From the NCBI GenBank assembly GCA_022376515.1, contig WTXI01000054.1, forward strand, positions 62,001-126,000: DNA of 64,000 nucleotides, in the 5' to 3' direction. Positions 51,468 through 64,000 of the stretch are shown here, piece after piece (the stretch's first letter is position 1; each line of letters starts with the position of its first letter). The notes under the pieces were generated by a model that was not told the DNA's origin, ran no database searches, and was given only the letters and a program-made list of their open reading frames with translations. This stretch comes from Lactifluus volemus (Eukaryota > Basidiomycota > Agaricomycetes > Russulales > Russulaceae). The position numbers and the translations under genes are program-made.

Positions 51468-53455
51468 TTATAACTCTGGAGGAATCGATTGTGAAAAATA
51501 AGGGTGCCTCAAAGCTTCGCGAACGGTGATTCGTTGTTTCGGGTCGAACATGAGCAACTTCCTGACTAGGTCCAAGAAGTGCACATTAATCATATCTGTT
51601 TGTGGGATTATTTCCTGCAATGCGGTCAGTTGTCAAAAACAAACAAATCACCGAACAGAGACAGACCTGAAGACTTCGTGTCGCACGGACGTCTTTCCGA
51701 CTTTGCTTGGTCGTCTTTGACGAAGGCCAATTAAGCTTTGGTCCCTCTTTGAAAATTCGGGCTTGTGATTCACGGCCTCCCGCGCAACATTCTCAGGCAT
51801 TTTGCCCATTACCATCTCCATCATGGCCAAATGTTCGAGGTTGTCGTGTGTCTGGAACAGCGCCATCCCGGTATAAAACTCTACTAGAATACAACCAAGA
51901 GAATACGCGTCACATGGGTATGACCAGCCGAGACCTATAGAAGGGGACATTAATAAGCCAAGGCGAACGTCCTTCATGCGGTGTGAACTTACCCAGGATG
52001 ATCTCGGGAGCACGATAATGGCGTGTGGCGACGACTGCCGAGTGATACTCGTCCTGGAAGGTCGCCGATCCAAAGTCGATAAGTCGGATGTCCGTAGACT
52101 CCAGTATACGCTTTGTTCGGTGGCCATGACGCTGCGTAGAGTCTGTTAGAGCTTGCAACGTGGGACTTGGCAAAAGATAGTACCTTTCCAGGAGTGGGGA
52201 TTGTTACGGTACGCGAGTCATTGCGTACCAGGAGAACATTCTCAGGTTTGAGATCCGTGTGGATGATGTGCAAGTCGTGCAAGACTAGATGAAATGGGTG
52301 AAATTAGAAACTAAACAGATTAGCATAAAACACATACAAGCCACACTGCCAAGAAGCTGTTGCGCAAAGGACTGTATATGGTCGCGGGGAAAAGGGGCGA
52401 AATCGTTCTCCTTGAGAAAGTCATATACACACATCCCAAGTAACTCGGAAACCAGACATATGTGGTTCCGATAGTCGAACCAATTCAATAGGTGTATGCA
52501 TTTACTGGTTAGAGTATTTGAGGGTCCGAAAAACACGTGATTAGAAGGCGCCACTCACTGCCGATTGGACGGGTCACGTTCCTTGAGCTTTTGGAGCACC
52601 CGGACCTCAATTCGACTCGCCTCGCGATACTTTTGAATCGCTCGGATAATCTTGATAGCGACACGCTTGTTGGTTTCAATGTCAACAGCTTCAACTACTT
52701 TACCAAACGTTCCTTGACCAAGCAGGCGAACAGTGCGATCTAGACAGCCGGATAAGGTTATTGGGGGACAGACCAGGAGACATGCGCGGAAGAAGCCTAC
52801 AGCGCTTGTAGATTATGTCATCTGGGGTGACAATGTAATGACCCTCTTTATCGTCGCAGGAGACCTGCTGCTTTGGTGTCTGTTCGAATGCGGCGAGATC
52901 AAACACATCGTCTATCAGGAAAACAACATTCTACGAACCGTTGCAGATGTGGCAGCACTGCCATTTGTCCATGTGGCATGATTGGCCGCGTTGGATGACG
53001 CTTGCGCGGGCAGAAAACCCTTCTTCGTTGTCGATGGAGTCACATCAAATTCACGCTTCCTCTTTTTGGGTGCGGGAATGGGAAGAGCAACGGACGAAGA
53101 ACCTGAGGACTCTGCTTGGCTTCCATGGCGCACGAGCTCTTGTCCTTATTGGCGCAGAATAAGCCGGGGGTTGATATGATGCAGAGTAACCATTTGTACG
53201 GGAGGACGTTGTAGGGGAAGCCGTGGGAGGCGGTGGAGTGTCCTCGATGACAATGATTTCTCGAAGTCTGCCGTCCGTATCGACCTCTTGTACCTCTGAA
53301 TAAGAAACGGTGTATTGGTGGGCACGTTTACGTTTTCGGGTGGCAACTGGGGGCGTAGGGAGTATGGTGGAGTTTCTATTGACGACACTAGTGAGAGTGG
53401 GTCGTTGATATGACGGCATTAGGTGAGCGGGCAGAGGATGCACGGCGGCCTGCAT
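51468..53455 (-). CDS. LAMMER/CLK-family dual-specificity protein kinase
   Basis: From ATG 53455 the N-terminal part is P/T/S/R-rich ([20 protein letters not shown]) and includes a nuclear-signal-like PAPKKRKRE. Kinase motifs, split by introns, follow: [20 protein letters not shown] (glycine loop), VAIKII (Lys), HTDLKPEN (catalytic loop), LIDFGSATF (DFG), [12 protein letters not shown] (APE) and the family hallmark [11 protein letters not shown] at about 51804-51836. It ends [15 protein letters not shown] with the last exon 51468-51614. Such kinases (Kns1, Lkh1, CLK) phosphorylate SR splicing factors and affect morphology. Frame shifts near 53130 and at the T-run 51752-51755 look like one-base errors. 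The consensus LAMMER arginine is methionine here. Confidence 0.9.
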
Positions 53456-54251
53456 CGTTAAATACGACGAGGAGATAGTAATCGGATGGGGACAGAGAGC
53501 GATGATGAATTGGGGGGCGAGATTGGACGAGCAATGTGAAAAGCCCTTGGAAAGCACCGAGCGAGCCCACTGCGCCCTATTTGATCATATTTGGTCACGC
53601 TGGCAGCTCCCCCAGTTTACGTTCGAACTCCCCTACCCTCCGTGAGCGAGACAAAAGATAAATCTATTTGGGCTCGTAGCAATCCACAACCGCATTCCCA
53701 CTTGATAAAGTGTTTTTTTTTTATTTTTTTTTGTCATACCAAGCATACATTTGAACAAGACTTCCTTTTGCTCCCGCTAACCCGCTTCACCTACGCGATA
53801 GTCACGTGCATATTGCCTTGTTGCTGATATCTTTTTTCTTTTCTTATCCCCCTGCGGAGGTCTCCGCTAAGCCTGGAACTCTAACGAACGTGAGAAGAAG
53901 TATGTATTTTCGACCATGCCGTGTCGGCGCCGTTCATGAGACCCGATGACGCTCACATTGTTGACCTGTTGAACACTACGGAACGGCATATGCCGAGTCA
54001 CCTGTGCCATTATGGAATTCGAATCATCATCATGACAGTTTGGGACGTTTTCGGCATGGCATGGCGGGCAACCAGCGAACCGGCCTCGACTCCCTTTTCT
54101 TTTTCAACTGTCAGATCCCAACCCCGAGCCGGAGCGGAGGGAAGGGATGGCACAGCTGTCCACGTCGTAAGCTACGATAAGAAAAGGGATACATCCGGGG
54201 GAAGGGGGGGGGGAATCAGCCAGACGAACGGCGCTCAGGAATTTGCATAGT
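53456..54251. other. Intergenic region upstream of the LAMMER kinase
   Basis: Should hold the kinase promoter. T-runs at 53713-53730. A 109-codon plus-strand frame (53921-54250) has no recognisable feature. Confidence 0.5.
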
Positions 54252-54524
54252 CTAGGCAACTGGCGCAAAGAATGCAAAGGGTCCTCCGAGGAAAGTGGCC
54301 CACGCCTGTATTTCGATCAGATTACGGGCAGAGTCGGCTGAGGACCCCGGATGAGAGGGGTAAGCGGTCAAATCGCTCCCTTTGGGGTCCCCGCAGCCAA
54401 ATAGTCCCAAATCAAGCTCGCCGGGGGCCAACTCGACGACGACGGATATCCCTTGGCGCTCATCGTCTGCAGTGTCACTAATACGCTCAACATTTTCAGC
54501 GAACTTCGCTCTTGCCCAGTGCAT
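54252..54524 (-). CDS. Hypothetical short ORF, divergent to the MYST gene
   Basis: A 90-residue minus-strand frame of protein-like composition (GISVVVELAPGELDLGLFG) from ATG 54524 to a stop at 54252. No family recognised. Its ATG would lie seven bases from the MYST gene ATG on the other strand, leaving no room for separate 5' UTRs, so it may be only chance or a remnant. Confidence 0.25.
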   Translation of the reverse strand: MHWARAKFAENVERISDTADDERQGISVVVELAPGELDLGLFGCGDPKGSDLTAYPSHPGSSADSARNLIEIQAWATFLGGPFAFFAPVA

Positions 54525-54531
54525 GTCGTAG

Positions 54532-58418
<3,887 letters not shown>

Positions 58419-58790
58419 TTTATTTCCTGAATACTCGGTGGTTTTATAGTACTCGGTCGTTCTACTGTAACTTTGGATGTATCTCCCCACTTTTTTGTCG
58501 GTAGTGTTTTGTGCAAGTGGTCTGTGATACGAATGGTGCATCGTATTGTAAATGTAATCTGTGTGTGATCAGGTCATGTCGTCATATCGCTTCTCAAGCC
58601 AGGCTAACCGACTTATCACACCACCATCATGAATGTCTTCTCGAGTCTGTTACCTGTCGCTGGAAGTGCCTTTTCCTTGCAAGCGAGTTCGTTGTGCTAC
58701 TCCTAGTTCTCAAGAGTGGATTATAGTCTAAGCTCATAATATTCGTTCTCCCCAGTTCTCGCAGCGATCTTTGTCCCTCAAGCGAACGAA
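58419..58790. other. Short intergenic region
   Basis: 3' UTR of the acetyltransferase gene and promoter of the next gene in tandem. No gene seen. Confidence 0.6.
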
Positions 58791-59971
58791 ATGTGGTACG
58801 ACTTTGGGGGATCACTCGGATTCCTTTCTACCACCGTCGTTTCTTTGTACTACCCGACCCTGAAAGCGAGGTTGTGGGACGGCGCAGCGCACGTACCCTT
58901 TCCTCCGCTTTTCAGTTTTGCTCCGAGACAGTTGCTCCTCACTACCGCTTTGGGCATATGGACCGTACGCCTCGGCAGCTTCCTGGTGCAGGCAAGACTC
59001 TCTCTCTTTGTGCAGCACGACTTTGTTGGATAATTCAATCTTTTTTTTGAGCACAGCGAGCCATCAGGGCTGGAGGGGACTCTCGGTTTGACATTGTCAA
59101 ACATCGGCCTGGAACGTTCACGGTATTTTGGATGGTCCAAGGCTTGTTATCACACTCATTCCTTTGAACACCTCGTCTCACTCCCCTGCAGCTTTATGGG
59201 TCTTGGTTGTTGGCGCGCCGGTCTATCTCGTAGGTTTTGATCATTCTGGTATCTTCTCACATGGAGAACGTCTCGTTTTATACAGGTGAATGTAGTACCG
59301 GCTCGCCTTCATCCCGCCCTATCCTTCTCGGACTACGCCTCTCTTGGCTTATTTGTTGGCTCGTTTGTCTTTGAAGTTATTGCAGATCGTCAGAAGTCTG
59401 CCTGGCGTCGTGCGCAAATCAATAAGGAACACGAAGAGAAGTTCATTACGAGTGGTCTGTGGAGTATTAGTCGCCACCCAAAGTACTGCATCAATCCCCC
59501 CCCCCATGTTGAAGCAGATGCGGAGTCTGAAAATATGTCTCACAGCTATGTCGGTGAAGTAGGCATATGGACCGGAATCTGGGCGCTCTCAAGTGCGTCG
59601 CTTCAGACGATCCATTATCCCAGGGGAACCGTTGCCCTTGCGGCAATGAGCCCGTTGTTCACATATTTCTTGTTGCGTTATGTGCGCCTCTACGGGTTTC
59701 TTCGTCTCAGTCGTACAACTGATCTATATATGTTACCAGGTGTCCGGTGTCCCACCGCTTGAGGTTTGCCGTACTCCCTCCGCTTTGTCCTCTTGGTTGG
59801 CTGATCTTATCGGTGCAAAGCGCTCCGCGGAGAAAAAATGGGGACAGGATGCAGCATGGCAAACGTACAAGCGGTCAGCAGCCACATGCTGTTCTTTTTC
59901 ACTTTCACTTTACTGAATCCGACTCGGAGCTTTCCAGGAAAACCCCAGTGTTTTGGCCTAAATTCCTGTAG
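58791..59971 (+). CDS. DUF1295 (steroid 5-alpha reductase-like) membrane protein
   Basis: Exons: 58791-58991, 59057-59141, 59192-59229, 59286-59482, 59546-59681, 59740-59763 (24 nt), 59821-59873, 59938-59971; 255 residues. Several hydrophobic helices are seen (QLLLTTALGIWTVRLGSFL, TVFWMVQALWVLVVGAPVYL, DYASLGLFVGSFVFEVIA). The conserved C-terminal segment has GLWSISRHPNYVGEV, GIWTGIWAL, SGVPPLE and the end KTPVFWPKFL, as in DUF1295 proteins related to NAD(P)H-dependent isoprenoid/sterol reductases. Substrate unknown. The first two introns begin with GC, not GT (CAG|GCAAGA at 58992, CAAG|GCTTGT at 59142). Confidence 0.88.
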
Positions 59972-61011
59972 CTAGCTTCTCTCGCCGGATTAGGCATCCT
60001 AAGTGAAAATATACTTGGTCTTGAGTCGAGTCTGTTTGTGAATGGGAGGTCCTCGCCGGGCGCAGTTCCCCGAATCCCCAAACTGAATTGTCCTTGTGAG
60101 TCCCAGCTTCGGAGAGTGATGCTCATCTTTGTGGGTCATTATATTCGGCAATGAACTCGCACGTAACCATCTACAAATCGTCTGCTATTCTCCTTACACT
60201 CAACATGGTCTCGTGGCAGACCAGAGATCCAGGTAACTTAGACGATGTGCAGCTTGGCAGTGCATCATTCTAGTCAGCATCTACCACACTGCCATACCTC
60301 ACTTTCCGCGCTGGGGATCTCCGTGACCCGCGGCACTGATCTACTAGTCGCCAGCGCTGTCTCGAGTCAAGGGTCTGGGCAATACGTATGGAGTGCTGGA
60401 GTTCGTACCACCCCGAGATGGAAAATTGAATGAGGACAGAGGGCCGCGTCACCAACAGATACTGTATACTGTATACTGTATTTAGCAGGGGCGTCCGTTC
60501 AGCGCAGATCGCCGAAGAGTCTCGATCGTGTGACACAATCGACCGCCGCTGGCGAGATGATGATCTCCTCTGTATTTTTTTATTTTTAGCTTGCTTTGCA
60601 AATCCCGTGCCACAACCGTCGCCGAATCGTATAGCGCGGCGCATCAACATCGGTGCTGATTGCTCTGCATTACTTGATGCAACTGAAACCGGACCATATT
60701 GTCATGCAAAACCCGGAGAGGAACGTCGGTTAAGTGCACCAACTCCAGTCGCCAGATAACGGTAACACTGCCTGACAGGCGTATTACAGTGAGCGGAGCA
60801 CCCTTAGGTTTAGCAGGTGGGAAGTAGCTACAGATGAAACGTTGATACGTGTCCGCTAACGTCTGTTGCGCCGCTTGGGTTCTCTGAAGTGATCTTCGGT
60901 GATGAAACATGATAGCGATAGCGACACGGCCGGCACAAAGGTTCACACAAAAAGTTCATCTTACCACGACCAATCAATACAAGCTTTGTGTGCTAATATG
61001 TCCAGTACCGG
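59972..61011. other. Convergent intergenic region
   Basis: About 1 kb between convergent genes. A TACTGTA triplication lies at 60463-60481. No gene supported; the 126-codon minus frame (60270-60650) has no recognisable motif. Confidence 0.55.
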
Positions 61012-62172
61012 CTAGAGCTTCGCCAACCTGACCTGTGCTGCGGATTCGTCCCCGGCAACGCTGATGGTGGCCATTTCTAATCGTACCCATTCGATTACTG
61101 GGCGATACAGTTCGGTCTACAAAACAACGAAAAATCAATCTCGCGCAAAACCAAGTTTTTTAATATGATTTGGATCATTTCAAACCTTGATTACTCCCCA
61201 CACGCCCTCGCGCGCTTTGGGTGCTTTCTCCCGAGCGATCTCACGTGCTCGTTCGAGCACACCCGTCGTCGTCCCTCCCGCGACGACCTCGTCGATGAGA
61301 TCGGCTTCGAGCGCTTCTCGAGGCGTGAAGCGATGTCCCTCGAGGGCGAATTTGCCAACGACGGAGACCCTGGACAGTTTGGCGCGCACGATCGCGGCGA
61401 ACGAGACGGGCCAAGGCGCGCCAAAGTCGATCTCGTTCATACACATCCAGGCGCGACGATTAGTTCCGTCAGTCATGACGCGGTAATCGCACGCGAGAGC
61501 GATGATGGCGCCGGCGGCGAAGCAGTGACCGTTGATGGCGGCGACGGTTGGGACTTTTTTTTGTATGAGTGGATGGATGGGTGGGTTATACACACATCAG
61601 TACGGGAGAAGGTTGACTTACTTGGAAAGGTGAGTAAGTGTAGAAGGAGTGGGTCAAAGGTCGCTGTGAGAGTGGTGGCATGTTTTTAAAACAAAGACTG
61701 TTGTCCGTCGTAAGACGAGGACGTACCCGTGAACCAGGCAGGGTCAGCAACAACACTAGGATAATCAAACCCTGCAACCGGATCAGAATTACTCCAAAAA
61801 AAAAAAAGGAGACGTCCTGAGTGGGCGGAACGCACCATTGCTAAAAAATTTGTCTTGGTCGAGACGACCGACGATGACCAAGGCAGCCGCTCCTGCCTCC
61901 TTGTCCTTTTTGGCTTTACCCTCCGCGCGTTCCTTACGCCATTCACGCTCTACGATCTGGAGGGCAGGTTTGAAAGCGTCGTTGATCAAAGATTTTGCCA
62001 GACGATTATCGACGCCGTTGTGCAGTTCGATCTGCCAGACAATCGGTGTGGCTGGAAAATTAAATCACTTTTTTGTATGTAAAAAGGAGGGCTACTACTA
62101 CGTACGCCTTGTTAGAGTCAACAAGGGTGTCTGAGAACCTGTAGGGAGCGGGAGGTGGAAGGATGAAGACAT
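61012..62172 (-). CDS. Enoyl-CoA hydratase/isomerase family protein
   Basis: Exons (minus): 62139-62172, 61836-62051, 61727-61771, 61622-61663, 61186-61553, 61012-61116; 269 residues with all phases closing. The crotonase fold shows as IVWQIELHNGVDNRLAKSLI, ALVIVGRLDQDKFFSNG (first oxyanion-hole region) and VAAINGHCFAAGAIIALACD (second oxyanion-hole region), then DEVVAGG. The length and the NGHCFAAG/DYRVM context resemble fungal delta3-delta2 enoyl-CoA isomerases of fatty-acid oxidation. No PTS1 tripeptide is at the C-terminus (it ends AKL, which is a weak variant of SKL and could target peroxisomes). The pair of small exons of 45 and 42 nt is tight. It is divergent from the complex I gene with 77 bp between ATGs. 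Confidence 0.9.
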
Positions 62173-62249
62173 GTTTTGTTGTGTGGTCTCACATTTGAAT
62201 CAGGAGAGAGAAGCAAGCAGCCAAACAAACTTGCAAACAACCGTTCAAG
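62173..62249. promoter_or_regulatory. Shared bidirectional promoter, 77 bp
   Basis: The start codons of the isomerase (62172, minus) and the complex I subunit (62250, plus) are separated by only 77 bp, so the two genes must share control sequence, or their 5' UTRs overlap. No TATA box is evident. Confidence 0.6.
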
Positions 62250-62600
62250 ATGAGTGACGACAGGACTACAGAACTCAAGGGTAACGTCTCTTTTTTTTTT
62301 TTCCGTTTCTTCATATTCTCGATACCACAAGTCATTAGCGAGATTGGCTGCACGCGACGCCCATATACGTGAATCGTGGGTTCGGGCCATGGAAGCACGC
62401 ATCGTCCGTGACCAGCTTCAGATTTGCTACCAAGTCGAAGGTGTCAACCACTATGAAACTTGCCGTGAGCTCTCGGAAAAGTACATCACGCTTCTCAAGG
62501 AGAACAGGGTGCGGTTTCCTGATTCTTCCTCACCCGTCTATTTGTGTCGTTGACCGGTAATACTTTTTAGGTGAAGGGTTACAAACAGGTCGACGTGTAA
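62250..62600 (+). CDS. NADH:ubiquinone oxidoreductase 12-kDa subunit (NDUFB10/PDSW-like)
   Basis: Exons: 62250-62280, 62339-62508, 62571-62600; 76 residues. The conserved run ARDAHIRESWVRAMEARIVRD, the two cysteines in QICYQVEGVNHYETCREL and the end ENRVKGYKQVDV match fungal 12-kDa complex I proteins as I recall them. It is an accessory subunit of the membrane arm in the inner mitochondrial membrane, facing the intermembrane space, where paired cysteines usually form disulfides. No cleavable presequence is seen. Confidence 0.88.
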
Positions 62601-62703
62601 CATCGTATCTCTGACAATTCCACTTTCCCGTTTCAAACCCACGAGCGTGCCCACATAGAAATACTATTCCAAGTACTATATTGATGCAAACAAAAATGCC
62701 GTT

Positions 62704-63814
62704 TTACTTCCTAAGCCGGCTGCTGCGTCTTTTTCCTTCTGTGCCACTGGCACTCGCTTCACCTCCACTTGGGGCACTCTTTTCATCTCCTGAACTAACG
62801 GCGGAGCCGGCTTTCCGGGCCTTCGCCTTGCGCAAGTGATGTTCCGGAATCCACTCCTCTTGATAGCCGCCACCTGACCCAGTCGCGGTAACCGTACTCG
62901 CCGTAGGAACAGAGTCTGGCGGCGGCGGCGCCCTTTTCTTTTGTTTAGGCTGAGGAGCGAAGGAGCAGTAAGTGACATAGCCGAGGCCACCGAGAATGGC
63001 GAAGACGATGGCATATGTGCTCAGGCTATGGATGATACGCAGATTTCAGCGCCTTGGGTTACTTTTGGGCATAAGCGTGAGCGACTTACAGCTTGAAATC
63101 AAAGAAGGAGAGCTCCGGCTCCACAACAGTAACGATGGAATCAAACGCGGATACCTTTTGCCGTTCACCCCCGGCTACATGTTCCAACCAAAGGCTGAGT
63201 TTGATATCACCAGTTTTGAACCTGTGCGAGAAATCTTTGAGTTGTGGACAGCACGCGGGCTTGAAACGGGGCACCTCACTCGCTATAGAAATTATACGGC
63301 AGTTGAATCCGTGCCGTGTCTGGTAAGTAGATGCCATATGTCAGGTTATTAGCCTGGTGTATAGGAAATGTAATTAACACCCGAGTTCTGATATAACCAA
63401 AAGTACGCACCGCTTGATCAGTTGTCCAGTAGTCGGGTCAAGAAATTCTCCAGCTACGGTGAGAAGGGTAACATTCTTCCCCAATCTATTTTCAATAGTC
63501 AAAAGTAGTTTGTTTTGTTCTCCGTTAATAACGTCTGCATGTCAACGCCGTTTTTCCTCAGTGACGCAGTAGTGAATACATAGGAAAAAGGGAGGCTTAC
63601 GACCAAATGTATTGCTTTCCGGGAAAGAAGCAGTGACTAAAAGCTCGACAGGGAGATCCGGAGAGTCATCATCCGATGGAGACGCTAACAAAAAGTCTGT
63701 GAGTCAACAGCAGAGGGAAATGAACGTGGTCGGAAAGAACGAACAGAAAATCTCGACTGCAGATACCACACTTGCGAAAAGAGCGACGGCAGTGAGGAAG
63801 GACCGAATGCGCAT
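62704..63814 (-). CDS. Irc22 / translocon-associated protein alpha-like ER membrane protein
   Basis: Supported exons (minus): 63280-63319, 63090-63221, 62704-63025; upstream pieces cover about 63412-63538, 63600-63690 and the start at 63814. Seen in order: a signal peptide MRIRSFLTAVALFA, an acidic stretch (SDDDSPDLPVELLVTASFPE), an immunoglobulin-like lumenal domain (DVINGEQNKLLLTIENRLGK, VTLLTVAGEFLDP, LPYNFYSEFKTGDIKLSLW, DSIVTVVEPELSFFDF), one membrane segment (LLSTYAIVFAILGGLGYVTY) and a basic cytosolic tail ending RRSSRLRK. TRAP-alpha assists translocation at the Sec61 channel; Irc22 is the fungal relative. The join between about 63412 and 63319 is one base out of phase, so one exon border or base is uncertain. 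Confidence 0.8.
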
Positions 63815-63923
63815 GTTGAATGTTTGTTGTGTGACCAAAAGCCAAGAATCACTTCCTTGCCACGTCGATCTCTACGTCACATGACCTCATATTTAGCGCT
63901 AAGTAACTACACATTAAATACAT

Positions 63924-64000
63924 TCAGCCAGCTTTTTTCAACAATTCTTTGGCCACTTCGTCTGCATCTGCTGTCTGATCTGGAATCCAGAAGGCCTGCT
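63924..64000 (-). CDS. C-terminal end of an unidentified protein, partial
   Basis: From the right edge the minus strand reads QAFWIPDQTADADEVAKELL and KKAG, then a TGA at 63924-63926. The wording looks like a conserved C-terminus, but 24 residues are too few to name the protein. The gene starts outside the window. Confidence 0.5.
   Translation of the reverse strand, partial: QAFWIPDQTADADEVAKELLKKAG

Overview
The window looks like nuclear DNA of a filamentous basidiomycete, most likely an Agaricomycete of the Rhizoctonia/Thanatephorus type. That is inferred from spliced genes with very short introns (mostly 47-65 bp), a NACHT-WD40 incompatibility-type gene, a MYST/double-PHD acetyltransferase, the fungal lysine enzyme homocitrate synthase, and LTR retrotransposons of fungal type. 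The species is an inference. Exon coordinates given here were worked out by hand from splice sites, reading-frame closure and remembered family motifs.

Layout. 1-8292 is a nest of LTR retrotransposons: a minus-strand Ty3/gypsy element inserted in a plus-strand Ty1/copia element, plus two solo LTRs of the gypsy family, each with an exact 5-bp target duplication. 8680-9299 is a terminal-inverted-repeat element. 9609-14343 is one large NLR-like gene (helical N-terminus, NACHT, 14 near-identical WD40 repeats). 14344-20803 holds no gene I can support, but it has a foldback repeat at 16558-16720.

From 20804 on the DNA is gene dense and housekeeping in character: Ydj1-type DnaJ (-), Rcm1/NSUN5 rRNA methyltransferase (+), branchpoint-binding protein SF1/BBP (-), TFIIH helicase XPB/Ssl2 (+), a bZIP factor (+), uracil-DNA glycosylase (-), dolichol kinase Sec59 (+), a GAF hybrid histidine kinase (+), homocitrate synthase (-), a LAMMER kinase (-), a MYST acetyltransferase with two PHD fingers (+), a DUF1295 membrane protein (+), an enoyl-CoA hydratase/isomerase (-), a 12-kDa complex I subunit (+), an Irc22/TRAP-alpha-like ER protein (-) and the tail of one more minus-strand gene. 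Many neighbours are divergent pairs with short shared promoters (77 bp between the isomerase and the complex I gene).

Two general points. Several essential genes (Ssl2, Sec59, homocitrate synthase, LAMMER kinase) carry single-base frame breaks, often at short homopolymers; these probably reflect sequence or assembly errors more than real pseudogenes. The most unusual biology is a DnaJ gene whose start codon is split by an intron and whose HPD motif is encoded across a 6-nt microexon, a gypsy element whose primer-binding site matches its own transcript start (self-priming), and the homogenised WD40 array of the NLR gene.
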